Shown: one piece after another, positions 36,034-44,346 of the stretch
Position numbering within the stretch: the first letter of the stretch is position 1
Layout: the number at the start of each line of letters is the position of its first letter
Source: Smithella sp.
GTDB taxonomy: Bacteria > Desulfobacterota > Syntrophia > Syntrophales > Smithellaceae
DNA: 50,566 nt
Assembly: GCA_012522275.1 (NCBI GenBank)
Contig: JAAYKU010000030.1
Location: forward strand, 1 to 50,566
Direction of reading: 5' to 3'
The notes under the pieces: model-generated
Seen by the model: the letters and a program-made list of their open reading frames with translations, nothing else
Told to the model about the DNA's origin: nothing
The model's database searches: none
Translations under genes and position numbers: made by a program

Positions 36034-37188
36034 TTACCGTATTTTGCCTGTTTTTTTCAGATAAAGCTCCAGGCGGTTCAAGCCCTCTTTGATATTTTCC
36101 AGCGAGGTCGCGTAGGAAAACCGCAGAAATCCTTCCCCGCCCGGGCCGAAATCGATGCCGGGTGTGACGCCCACCTTTGCCTCCTCGGTAATCCGGAATG
36201 CTTCACGATATGAATCATTAAAAAATTTTCTGCCGTCGGCAAAAACGTAAAAAGCCCCGGTAGGCTCCACATGGATAACAAATCCCATTTCCGTGAGGCG
36301 CCTGATCATATATCGGCGGCGCTCATCGTAGAGGCGAAGCATCCGGACGACATCGTTTCCTGCTTTGGTCAGTGCGGCGATGCCCGCCCATTGAATGAAG
36401 GAATTGGCCGAGATCATGAAATTCTGATGAATGCGCTGCATGATCGCACTGAATTTTCTGGGAAAAATCAGATAACCCAGACGCCAGCCGGTCATGGCGT
36501 AGAGCTTGGAAAAACCGTTGATGACAAACGCCCTGTCTGTAAACTCCAAAATGGAGCGGGCTTTGCCCTCATAAACCAGTCCGTGATAAATCTCATCGGA
36601 AATGATGTAGTGACGGTCAAACGAGGCAATCTCGGCAAGCTGCCCGCCGGACATGACAATACCGGTCGGATTGCAGGGAGAATTGATCAAAATGGCTTTC
36701 GTGTTAGGCGAGATTGCCCGGGCGATATCTTCGCGACGGTATTGAAATCCTTCTTCCGGACAGGTGCGGATCTCGCGCAGCCTGCCGCCCGCGGCAAGGA
36801 CAAAATTCTGATAGCAGGGGTAGCGCGGATCGGAAATGATTATCTCGTCGCCGTGGTCCAGGATCGCCAGCATGGCAAACAGTAAAACAGGAGAGGTGCC
36901 GGTGGAAACGAGCACCTGCTCGGGTGTGATGCTGACGTGATATTCCTTCAGGTAATGGTCACAAATTGCCTGGCGCAGCTCCAGCAGTCCCAGTGCGTGT
37001 GTATAGCGCGTTTTGTTTTGCCGCAACGCCTCGATGGCCGCGTCCGTGATTACTCCGGGCGTCGTAAAGTCCGGCTCGCCTACCTCCATGTGGATAATGT
37101 GCTCGCCTTTTCGCTCCAGCTCCTCTGCTTTTGCCATCACATCCATGACAATAAAGGAGGTGAATTGGGTCGCTCGTTTTGAAATCAT
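36034..37188 (-). CDS. Class I pyridoxal-phosphate aminotransferase
   Basis: 384-aa fold-type I aminotransferase of the aspartate/tyrosine type. The PLP lysine is in VINGFSKLYAMTGWRLGY. SPCNPTGIVMS, the YIISDEIYHGLVY aspartate/tyrosine segment and the C-terminal FLRFSYATSLENIKEGLNRL arginine are conserved. GAGGGG lies 3-8 nt before the ATG at 37188. The most likely substrates are aspartate, alanine or aromatic amino acids with 2-oxoglutarate; the sequence alone does not decide. Confidence 0.92.
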   Translation of the reverse strand: MISKRATQFTSFIVMDVMAKAEELERKGEHIIHMEVGEPDFTTPGVITDAAIEALRQNKTRYTHALGLLELRQAICDHYLKEYHVSITPEQVLVSTGTSPVLLFAMLAILDHGDEIIISDPRYPCYQNFVLAAGGRLREIRTCPEEGFQYRREDIARAISPNTKAILINSPCNPTGIVMSGGQLAEIASFDRHYIISDEIYHGLVYEGKARSILEFTDRAFVINGFSKLYAMTGWRLGYLIFPRKFSAIMQRIHQNFMISANSFIQWAGIAALTKAGNDVVRMLRLYDERRRYMIRRLTEMGFVIHVEPTGAFYVFADGRKFFNDSYREAFRITEEAKVGVTPGIDFGPGGEGFLRFSYATSLENIKEGLNRLELYLKKTGKIR

Positions 37189-37286
37189 AGTCCCCTCGAC
37201 CGCCATCAGTTGTGAGAAGATTTAAAATCACCGTGCTGTCTCTATGGATGGTTCATAATTTTTTCAATGATTTTAACGATCAAGCT

Positions 37287-38282
37287 TCAGCCGTGCACGC
37301 GGAGCAATATTTTACCGATGTGCGTGGCTGATTCCATCAGCTCGTGAGCTTTCTGCGCCTGCGCGAGATCAAAGACAGCGTAAATAAGAACCTTCAATTT
37401 TTTTTCCGCAAAAAGCGGCCATACTTTTTCATGAAGCGCCGTCGCGATGGCGGCTTTTTCCTCGACGGATCTGGGTCGCAGCATGGAGCCGGTAAAGGTC
37501 AGGTTTCTGGTCAGGATCGCCAGGCAGTCGAGCTCGACTTTAGCCCCCTGTAAAAAAGCAATCTGCACCAGACGGCCGTTGCGGGTCAGCAGATTCAGAT
37601 TTTTTTGTATATAGGGGCCGCCGACAAAATCGAGAACACAATCCAGACCGCGCCTGCCGACAATTTTCCGGATTTCATCCGCCCAGTCCTGCGTGGTATA
37701 ATCCAGTACGACGTCCGCCCCGAGTTGCACTGCCGCATTGACCTGCGCTGCGCCGGTGACGGTGGTGAATACTTTCGCGCCGAAAGCCTTGGCCAGTTGT
37801 ATGGCCGTATAGCCGATGCCGCCCGCCCCACCGTGTACAAGAAAATTCTCGCCCGCCTGCAGGGCGCCCCGCTCAAACACATTGGACCAGACAGTGAAGT
37901 AGTTTTCAGGCAGCGCGGCCGCTTCGGCCAGGGTCAGATCCGCCGGCACAGGCAGACAATGGGAGGCGGGCGCTGTGCAGTACTCGGCATACCCGCCGCC
38001 GGGGACAAGCGCGCAGACCGGATCGCCCACATGCAGATCGGTCACGTCTGTGTGCACTGCCGCGATCGTTCCGGATACTTCAAGGCCTAGGACAGGTGAT
38101 GCGTCGGGCGGCGGGGGATACGCGCCCAGGCGCTGAAAGATATCGGGTCGATTGATGCCGGCATAGGCAACCTGAATCAACACCTCGCCCTTTTGCGGAC
38201 GCGGTACAGGCGCCTGTCGGACGCTCATGCACGAGGGTAGGCCCCCGTTTCCGTGATCAATGTAGCTCATCGAGTCTGTCAT
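37287..38282 (-). CDS. NAD(P)H quinone oxidoreductase, PIG3-like MDR family
   Basis: 331-aa zinc-free medium-chain dehydrogenase/reductase of the quinone oxidoreductase (PIG3/TIGR02824) type. Seen are VLIQVAYAGINRPDIFQRLGAYPPPPDASPVLGLEVSG, VCALVPGGGYAEYCTAP, ALPENYFTVWSNVF, and the nucleotide-binding FLVHGGAGGIGYTAIQLAKAFGA. The alcohol dehydrogenase zinc cysteines are absent. It starts 3 bp after the stop of the ThDP-dependent enzyme gene with GGAG upstream, so the two form an operon. It may reduce a quinone or an enone derived from the partner's product. Confidence 0.92.
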   Translation of the reverse strand: MTDSMSYIDHGNGGLPSCMSVRQAPVPRPQKGEVLIQVAYAGINRPDIFQRLGAYPPPPDASPVLGLEVSGTIAAVHTDVTDLHVGDPVCALVPGGGYAEYCTAPASHCLPVPADLTLAEAAALPENYFTVWSNVFERGALQAGENFLVHGGAGGIGYTAIQLAKAFGAKVFTTVTGAAQVNAAVQLGADVVLDYTTQDWADEIRKIVGRRGLDCVLDFVGGPYIQKNLNLLTRNGRLVQIAFLQGAKVELDCLAILTRNLTFTGSMLRPRSVEEKAAIATALHEKVWPLFAEKKLKVLIYAVFDLAQAQKAHELMESATHIGKILLRVHG

Positions 38283-38285
38283 TTT

Positions 38286-39839
38286 TTACTCCAGAATTGC
38301 TTCAATTAAAAAGGGGCCCGGCTCCTGAAGCGCACGGCTAAAGGCCTGGACAAAGCTTTCGGCCGTGTCGGTGCGGACAGCCGCCACACCCATGCCTTTG
38401 CTGAGACTGACCCAGTCCGGCGCCGGGTCGGTGAGATTCATGAGAGATTTTGCCCCGTCACCCAGCGACTGATGCCCGGCGCGCAGGCTTTCAAGTTCGA
38501 TGGTAAAATATTTGCGGTTGGCGCAGATTACCGTAATGACTTTTGTTTTTTCTCTTGCCTGTGTCCACAGCGCCTGCAGCGTGTACATGGCGCTGCCGTC
38601 GGCTTGAATGTTGATGACCTGAGTGCCGGGCTCGGCCAGTGCCGCCCCGAGCGCCAAAGGCATGCCAATGCCGATCGAGCCGCCGGTGAGCGTCAGGTGG
38701 CGGTATGGCTTCAGGTAAGGCGAATAGGTATAGTAAAATGCGCCCGACGATATGCCCTCTTCCACAACGATGCAGTTTTCCGGCTGGAGGGCGGCAATGG
38801 CGGTGCACATCGAAGCGGCGTTTAGCCTGCCTGACGGCAGCAGTGGTACGTCCAGGCGCGCCAGCACGGGCTGAAGTTCGCCGGCCCCCACCTGAGGCCC
38901 GAGGTAGGCGGAAAGCTCGCAGAGCACTTCGGCCGCATCCTGCATGTTCGTATCCAGGCGCAGGCGAGGCGCTTTTGGGGGTAAAAAGGAAATAATGCCT
39001 TCGGCGTAACCGAAAAAAGCGGTCGGCTCATTCGTGCCGACCAGAATGAAAGCGTCGTAGTGTTTCAGAAGTTTTTGCGCTTCGCCCGGAAAGTAGGGAA
39101 CGCGCTTTAAGACAGGCAGAGAAGCGCCGGCCTCGAAGAGGGACGGAAAAGTCATCATGATCAGCTCGCATCCGGATTTTGCCTTGATTTGCGCGGCCGC
39201 TTGAAGCCCCTTGCGCCTGAGAGTCCTGCCTCCCAGAATAAGGGCGGGTCGGCTCGCCTCCTTAATCATCGAAACTGCATGAGGTATCATCTCTTCATCG
39301 ACCGGATTGAACGAAAAGGGCTTGTTGATGATCTCGACCGTCCCGACAGAAGCGGACTGTATATCCGCCGGTACGATCAATGTCGAGACTTGTCCGTACA
39401 GTGAGGCGCAAACCGCCTCGGCCGTGTCGGCCGACAGCTCACCTGCGGCCATGCTTTTCTTTTGCCAGCCCGGCACCGTTTGCGCAAGCATGGAGATGTC
39501 CATGTTGAGCGGCGGGTCATGGGGCAGTATCCAGGTGGTGTGTTCGCCTACGACATTGAGCACGGGCGTGCGGGCGCGCCGTGCGTTGTGCAGGTTGGCG
39601 ATGCCGTTGGCAAGCCCCGGCCCCAGATGTAAAAGAGTCATGGCCGGTTTTTCTCTGATCCGTCCGTAGCCGTCTGCCGCGCCGGTGCAGACACCTTCAA
39701 AAAGCCCCAGTACCGGCCTGATTCGATGGGGGCTGTCCAAAGCGGCTACCAAAGACAGCTCCGTGGTGCCGGGATTGGCAAAACAAATTTCCACGCCTGC
39801 CTGCGCCGCTGTTTTTAAAATGATTTCCGCTCCAGTCAT
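38286..39839 (-). CDS. Thiamine-diphosphate-dependent decarboxylase/carboligase (benzoylformate decarboxylase-like)
   Basis: 517-aa ThDP enzyme of the acetolactate synthase/benzoylformate decarboxylase superfamily. The cofactor-activating glutamate is E48 in GLFEGVCTGAADGYGR. The metal/diphosphate motif is QADGSAMYTLQALWTQAREKTKV...CANRKY, in which the first Gly of the usual GDG is Ala. TLTGGSIGIGMPLALGAALA precedes it. Overall it resembles MdlC rather than AHAS catalytic subunits and lacks a regulatory-subunit gene. AAGGAGG lies before the ATG at 39839; a 56-residue upstream in-frame extension is rejected. It likely decarboxylates a 2-oxo acid; substrate unknown. Confidence 0.9.
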   Translation of the reverse strand: MTGAEIILKTAAQAGVEICFANPGTTELSLVAALDSPHRIRPVLGLFEGVCTGAADGYGRIREKPAMTLLHLGPGLANGIANLHNARRARTPVLNVVGEHTTWILPHDPPLNMDISMLAQTVPGWQKKSMAAGELSADTAEAVCASLYGQVSTLIVPADIQSASVGTVEIINKPFSFNPVDEEMIPHAVSMIKEASRPALILGGRTLRRKGLQAAAQIKAKSGCELIMMTFPSLFEAGASLPVLKRVPYFPGEAQKLLKHYDAFILVGTNEPTAFFGYAEGIISFLPPKAPRLRLDTNMQDAAEVLCELSAYLGPQVGAGELQPVLARLDVPLLPSGRLNAASMCTAIAALQPENCIVVEEGISSGAFYYTYSPYLKPYRHLTLTGGSIGIGMPLALGAALAEPGTQVINIQADGSAMYTLQALWTQAREKTKVITVICANRKYFTIELESLRAGHQSLGDGAKSLMNLTDPAPDWVSLSKGMGVAAVRTDTAESFVQAFSRALQEPGPFLIEAILE

Positions 39840-40096
39840 GACGGCCTCCTTCTGGAAGGGGGACTGCGTGGTATGCGTACCGCGCTTTTCCCCGGGAAAA
39901 GATACTTTCTTAATACGCACCGGGATGCATTTATTCAAGCAGAATCTCGTTGTCGAAAGTATATGGGAAACAAAGATATTGTCGCGCCCTTTGGGCGGCG
40001 CCGACACAGGCAGGTGCGTCTTGACATTGCCGACGCGCCGCAGTAAGCTCTCGCGCGTATGGCAGTGACATCCCCGAAAACAAGAATGGCTGTAAT

Positions 40097-41542
40097 ATGA
40101 GACCGGGCATCTTCACGCGCATGATGATCGGCTATCTGGCGATACTCATCCCCCTGGCAGCGGTGAGTGCATACACCTTTTCTCGCTTTAGCGCCTTCCG
40201 GGCGGCGACGGATGAAATTCTTCACGCCGATCAGCGCCTCAAAGATCTTGTCCAGGCTGTGGGGGAATCGATTATCTCGCAGACAGGTTTCGATCGTAAA
40301 TATATCATTACCGGAGACAGAGAGTATTTTTTCCAGTTTGAAAGGATGGAAAGCGAAATAAGCAGCATGCTCGCAGAGGCGATGACCACTGTCCGTAACG
40401 ACGAGAAAAAAGAGATGGTGGAGCGGATATACGACGCCTATGGCGCATACAAAGATGTTTTTTATGAAGAGGCATCTTATGTGGAAAACAAGGACGAGTA
40501 TTTGCCGGACGCCTTCAGGGTAAAAAAAGAGGTCCTGACGGATGGAGTTTTGCTGGAGCTCAGAAATTTGAGGATGATGACGGAAAGAGAAACTTTCGAA
40601 AAAGTAGAAATTTTGGGCGACTCTGTTTCCGAAGCCACGAAAATGGTGGCCGTCATCGTTGCCGGCTGTGTTGTTTTGGGTATCATTATCTCTGTTTTGG
40701 TAACCAGAAGTATTACCATCCCTCTTTCCATCATGCGCCGGAAAACAAGACGCATCGCCCGGGGTGATTTTGACGGAGGTCTGGAAATATCGGCGCCTCC
40801 CGAGATATGCGACCTAGCAAGGGATTTCAATTCGATGTGCGATAAATTGCAGGAGGCGGATAAAATAAAGTCGGATTTTTTCTCCCTGATGGCCCATGAA
40901 CTGCGCACCCCGCTGGCTTCGATCAGGGAGGGTACGAATCTCCTGCTGAACAACCGAGGAGAGGATTTCCGTGAAAATCAAACCAGAGTTTTGCGCATCA
41001 TCACGGAAGAGAGCAACCGTCTGACCGACCTGGTCAATTCCCTTCTGGACCTCTCCAAGATGGAAGCGGGGATGCTTTCACTTAAAAGGGAAAAATTCGA
41101 TATCGGCAGTCTGATCTTGAAGGCTGTCTCTGGAATGGAGCCGCTGGCCATGACAAAAAATATCGGTATCAGCTGGCAGGTTCCACAGGCCCTGCCGCAG
41201 GTCAGCGCAGATGAAGAGAGGCTGCTTCAGGCACTGAGGAATCTGATCGGCAATGCCGTGAAATTCACACCCGAAGGTGGCAGGATTGTCATCACCGCCC
41301 GCCCCTGCGATGGCGGCGTGGAGGTTTCCGTCGCGGATTCCGGGCACGGCATCCCACCGGAGGATCTGGAAGTTATCTTTGACAAATTTCGGCAGAGTGC
41401 TATGACGAACTTCAGCACGATTAAAGGAACGGGGCTGGGGCTGGCCATTGTAAAACACATTATTACCGCACACGGAGGCAGAATTTGGGCGACAAGCGAA
41501 GCAGGGCGTGGAAGTATATTTACATTTCAGCTGCCGTCATAG
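40097..41542 (+). CDS. Membrane sensor histidine kinase (GlrK/QseE-like)
   Basis: 481-aa sensor kinase. TM1 is about residues 10-29, a periplasmic helical domain of about 155 residues follows, then TM2 about 184-203, HAMP about 204-255, a HisKA domain with the phospho-accepting His267 in FFSLMAHELRTPLASIREG, and a HATPase domain (N box NLIGNAVKFTPEGG, G1 VADSGHGIP, G2 GTGLGLAIVKHII). The gene overlaps the next (lipoprotein) by 58 bp, which in turn overlaps the response regulator by 4 bp. The order kinase-lipoprotein-sigma54 regulator is that of E. coli glrK-qseG-glrR. No good ribosome-binding site is seen for the ATG. Confidence 0.93.
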   Translation: MRPGIFTRMMIGYLAILIPLAAVSAYTFSRFSAFRAATDEILHADQRLKDLVQAVGESIISQTGFDRKYIITGDREYFFQFERMESEISSMLAEAMTTVRNDEKKEMVERIYDAYGAYKDVFYEEASYVENKDEYLPDAFRVKKEVLTDGVLLELRNLRMMTERETFEKVEILGDSVSEATKMVAVIVAGCVVLGIIISVLVTRSITIPLSIMRRKTRRIARGDFDGGLEISAPPEICDLARDFNSMCDKLQEADKIKSDFFSLMAHELRTPLASIREGTNLLLNNRGEDFRENQTRVLRIITEESNRLTDLVNSLLDLSKMEAGMLSLKREKFDIGSLILKAVSGMEPLAMTKNIGISWQVPQALPQVSADEERLLQALRNLIGNAVKFTPEGGRIVITARPCDGGVEVSVADSGHGIPPEDLEVIFDKFRQSAMTNFSTIKGTGLGLAIVKHIITAHGGRIWATSEAGRGSIFTFQLPS

Positions 41543-41994
41543 TGGTTTTGTTTCTGACCGGATGCGCGGTGCTTGCCGGGCTGAAGGAAAAAAAGGAAAC
41601 GCAAGATGCGCTGGCGCTGGCGCATAAGTATATGGAAAAGGGCGAATATGAAGCGGCCGAAAAAGAAAATATCCGGATCATATCGGCCTGCGCCAACATG
41701 TATCCGGCTGACGAGGCTCTTTTGAATCTGGGGCTGATTTATGCCCACCCGGGCAATCCCGGAAGAGATCCGGGCAAAGCCACCGCTTCTTTCGAAAAGG
41801 TGCTGAAGTTTTTTCCAGAAAGCCGGTTTGCCGGTCAGGCGAAAATCCTGATTGGCGTGGTGCACAGGTATGAGAAAATGAAAGCGGAAAAAGATCATCT
41901 GGAAAAAGAAATTCAGGACTTGAAAAATACAATCAAAAAATCCAAACAGATAGACCTCGAAATTGACATGAAGAAAAAAGAACTGTTGAAATGA
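41485..41994 (+). CDS. QseG-like lipoprotein between kinase and regulator
   Basis: 169-aa predicted lipoprotein: positively charged start, hydrophobic IYISAAVIVVLFLTGC with lipobox LTGC, then TPR-like helices (ALAHKYMEKGEYEAAEKENIRI, DEALLNLGLIYAHPGNPG, ASFEKVLKFFPESRFAGQAKILIG) and a C-terminal coiled coil. The start is TTG at 41485, supported by GGAGG 6 nt upstream, although it lies 58 bp inside the kinase gene. In E. coli the lipoprotein QseG between the corresponding genes is needed for kinase signalling from the outer membrane. A similar role is inferred from order and lipidation, not from strong sequence similarity that I can verify. Confidence 0.82.
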   Translation: MGDKRSRAWKYIYISAAVIVVLFLTGCAVLAGLKEKKETQDALALAHKYMEKGEYEAAEKENIRIISACANMYPADEALLNLGLIYAHPGNPGRDPGKATASFEKVLKFFPESRFAGQAKILIGVVHRYEKMKAEKDHLEKEIQDLKNTIKKSKQIDLEIDMKKKELLK

Positions 41995-43367
41995 AACCGG
42001 TTGCCTCGCAAAAAATTCTGGCAGTTGACGATGACGCCAATTTTCTGGAGCTCATCCGGATCAGGCTTGAAGTCTCCGGTTATGACGTAATAACCGCGCC
42101 CGATGAGGATGAGGCGCTGGTCAAAGCCAGAGACGAAGCCCCGGATCTGGCCATTGTCGATCTGAGGCTTGCCCGGACGGACGGCATTTCGCTTATGGGG
42201 CGGCTCCACGCGATTAACCCTTATCTGCCCATCATCATTCTGACCGCGCACGGCAGCATCGAAAGCGCGGTCGAGGCGGTGAAGAAGGGAGCCTATAATT
42301 TCCTCAACAAGCCTTTCGATCCGGAAGAGCTTCTGCTGCAAGTCGAAAAAGCTCTGGAAAACCGGCGTCTGCAGGCTGAAGTGAAAAGACTCGAAGGGCT
42401 TCTGGAAGATAAATATCATTTCAAAAATATTATCGTACGCAGCGAAAAGATGCGTCTGATTATGGATCTGGTGTCGCGTGTCGCACTGACCGATTCCACC
42501 ATTTTCATCACAGGTGAAAGCGGCACGGGAAAAGAATTGATCGCCCGGGCCGTTCACCTGGCCAGCATGAGGAAAACCGGTCCTTTTGTGACGGTCAACT
42601 GTGCCGCGATTCCCGAGACTCTTCTGGAAAGCGAGCTGTTCGGTTATGAAAAAGGCGCGTTTACAGACGCGAAAAAAAGTCACCGGGGAATGTTTGTCCG
42701 GGCTCACACGGGCACCATTTTTTTAGATGAAATAGGGGATATGCCCGCCTCCATTCAGGCAAAACTTCTGAGGGTTCTGCAGGAAAAGAAGGTTACTCCG
42801 CTCGGGAGCGGAAAGCCGCATGATGTCGATGTCCGCGTGATCACGGCCACCAACAAGAACATCAACGAGATGATAAAGGAAGGGTCCTTCCGCGAAGACC
42901 TTTATTACAGAATCCATGTCGTCCCGATCGAAATTCCTCCCTTGAGGGAGAGAAAAGAAGATATCCCTCTGCTGGCGGAGCATTTTTTGAGGGAAATCAG
43001 CGTGAGAATGAAAAAAGAAATCAGGGGTATCTCCCCCATGGCCATGCAAAAGCTCATGCTTTATGACTGGCCCGGAAATGTCAGGGAACTGGAAAACACA
43101 ATCGAACATGCCATGGCAGTCACCTCTGACGACATTATCAGCGACGAGCTCATTCTTGCTGCAAAAGATTTGCCGTCAGAATCCTTCACGCCTTACAAAA
43201 GAGCGGTGGAAGATTTTAAAAAAGGATATATTGTCCGTCTGTTGGAATTCACAAAGGGCAATGTGAGCAAAGCGGCAAAGCTTGCCGACAAATACAGGCC
43301 GGATTTTTCGAATCTTGTTCAGAAATACAATATAAAACCGGAAGATTTTAAAAAGCGCGACAAATAA
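41991..43367 (+). CDS. sigma54-dependent response regulator (GlrR/QseF-like)
   Basis: 458-aa NtrC-family regulator. The receiver domain has acidic residues AVDDD and the phosphorylated D57 (IVDLRLARTDG), with NKPF near 105. The AAA+ domain has Walker A GESGTGKE, the sigma54-contact loop GAFTDA, Walker B GTIFLDEIGDMP and REDLYYRIHVVPIEIPPLRER. The C-terminal DNA-binding part GNVSKAAKLADKYRPDFSNLVQKYNIKPEDFK resembles GlrR (GNV-AA-LA...R-DFY-LL...L-P-DFK) more than NtrC. Its ATG overlaps the lipoprotein stop (ATGA). Two palindromes that could be its binding sites lie 28-80 bp after its stop codon. Confidence 0.95.
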   Translation: MKPVASQKILAVDDDANFLELIRIRLEVSGYDVITAPDEDEALVKARDEAPDLAIVDLRLARTDGISLMGRLHAINPYLPIIILTAHGSIESAVEAVKKGAYNFLNKPFDPEELLLQVEKALENRRLQAEVKRLEGLLEDKYHFKNIIVRSEKMRLIMDLVSRVALTDSTIFITGESGTGKELIARAVHLASMRKTGPFVTVNCAAIPETLLESELFGYEKGAFTDAKKSHRGMFVRAHTGTIFLDEIGDMPASIQAKLLRVLQEKKVTPLGSGKPHDVDVRVITATNKNINEMIKEGSFREDLYYRIHVVPIEIPPLRERKEDIPLLAEHFLREISVRMKKEIRGISPMAMQKLMLYDWPGNVRELENTIEHAMAVTSDDIISDELILAAKDLPSESFTPYKRAVEDFKKGYIVRLLEFTKGNVSKAAKLADKYRPDFSNLVQKYNIKPEDFKKRDK

Positions 43368-43394
43368 GAAACATCGCGTGCCTATTTTCCATTG

Positions 43395-43412
43395 TGTAGG
43401 AAATTCCCTACA
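43395..43412. promoter_or_regulatory. Upstream-activator-like palindrome 1
   Basis: TGTAGGAAATTCCCTACA, arms TGTAGG/CCTACA around AAATTC; flanking G and C extend it to 20 bp. Same form as palindrome 2 (TGTA-N10-TACA); centre-to-centre distance is 35 bp. Confidence 0.65.
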
Positions 43413-43429
43413 CTTCATATGATTTAAAC

Positions 43430-43447
43430 TGTAGGGTTAACCCTACA
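43430..43447. promoter_or_regulatory. Upstream-activator-like palindrome 2
   Basis: TGTAGGGTTAACCCTACA, a perfect 18-bp palindrome. The TGTA-N10-TACA layout resembles the TGTC-N10-GACA sites bound by E. coli GlrR. It lies about 215 bp upstream of a sigma54 promoter. Confidence 0.7.
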
Positions 43448-43660
43448 CAAATTTGCCTTTTCTGTAAAATGGGAGGCGGATTCGAGCACTCTCACTTTTT
43501 TGTTCAACCGCCGCACCCACGGAAAAAATCTTCCAATTGTTGTCTTCCCATTTTCAGGAAGAATTAAAATTCGTAAAAACAAATAGTTGAATTTTTTACG
43601 CTGCTCCAGGAAAAAACGTCCGGTTCAGGCCTGTTGCAGATGCCGTGATGCGTAAACATC

Positions 43661-43676
43661 TGGTATGTCATTTGCT
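43661..43676 (+). promoter_or_regulatory. sigma54 promoter
   Basis: TGGTATGTCATTTGCT matches TGGCACG-N4-TTGCW at 10 of 12 defined positions, with the invariant GG (-24) and GC (-12) exactly 10 bases apart. Predicted transcription start is near 43687, about 118 nt before the gene at 43805. Confidence 0.7.
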
Positions 43677-43804
43677 TTTACCGTTCCTTGTGACGCAACC
43701 AACTAAAATTTTTTATAAAAGCAGTATCTGCGAGCCGAAAAATGCCCCGGACCGTTATTTTTGAACGCGCAGCTGGAAAGCCGCTTCGGTAAAGGAGTCC
43801 TCTT

Positions 43805-44278
43805 ATGAGCAATCATCTGATCGTGAAGCAAATGGCAGAGCGTCTTTTTGAGACAAATATGAGCAAATACGGGTTTTCTTTTTCGCCCGCCGGGATTTAT
43901 AAGGCGGCTTTTGATACACAAGGCGGCCTGTACTCCAACTGGGAGGCAAGAATGAAGTCCTGCCGGCCGGGCGCTCATGAACATCCTGATTTATACCGTC
44001 GGCCAGTTTACAAAAACGGAAAGAGAAAAAATAATGCGGAAGTTGACACCGGAGGCTCAATCGCTCCTGCAGCCGCGCAGAATGCGGCCCTTTCACTGAC
44101 GCTGCCCGCCAGCCTGCGCGTTGACGGTGATGTGAACGGTTATTTTGAAAAATTCGCCGATGAAATAGGCGTTTCGTGCAACGAGCTGATGAATCTGTAT
44201 TTGCGCCAGGCAAAAACCGAATCTCTGATGCCTGGCTTCATAGAGAAAATAAATCGCCGCAGAAAGAAGGCGGCTTAG
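43805..44278 (+). CDS. Unknown protein with possible ribbon-helix-helix C-terminus (sigma54-controlled)
   Basis: 157-aa protein that I do not recognise. Residues 1-50 (SNHLIVKQMAERLFETNMSKYGFSFSPAGIYKAAF) look like a compact helical unit; the middle is basic and low-complexity. The C-terminal third, ALSLTLPASLRVDGDVNGYF then EKFADEIGVSCNELMNLYLRQ, has the strand-helix-helix spacing of Arc/MetJ-type DNA-binding domains, which is only suggestive. AAAGGAG lies 6 nt before the ATG. A sigma54 promoter lies upstream and a terminator follows, so it is a single-gene unit probably controlled by the preceding two-component system. Confidence 0.7.
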   Translation: MSNHLIVKQMAERLFETNMSKYGFSFSPAGIYKAAFDTQGGLYSNWEARMKSCRPGAHEHPDLYRRPVYKNGKRKNNAEVDTGGSIAPAAAQNAALSLTLPASLRVDGDVNGYFEKFADEIGVSCNELMNLYLRQAKTESLMPGFIEKINRRRKKAA

Positions 44279-44301
44279 GGCCACGGAGGGGGAAAGGGGA
44301 A

Positions 44302-44346
44302 GGACGTCAGGCGTGGGGAGCCCTCCTCCCGTCTGGCGTCCCTTTT
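44302..44346 (+). terminator. Rho-independent terminator
   Basis: 12-bp stem GGACGTCAGGCG / CGTCTGGCGTCC (all Watson-Crick or G-U pairs) followed by CTTTT, 24 bp after the stop of the unknown sigma54-linked gene. Confidence 0.8.

Larger units (their letters stand above)
43368..43804 (+). other. Regulatory intergenic region after the response regulator
   Basis: 437 bp without a protein gene. It contains the two palindromes, the sigma54 promoter, and between them an A/T-rich stretch with the inverted repeat CGTAAAAA / TTTTTTACG (about 43574-43602) that could aid looping or termination. The 118-nt stretch from the predicted start to the next ATG may be a leader or overlap a small RNA; I see no recognisable RNA family. 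Confidence 0.6.

Noticed and set aside
41913-42707. A 264-codon minus-strand frame opposite the sigma54 regulator
   Set aside because: It mirrors highly conserved receiver and AAA+ codons; no independent evidence of coding.
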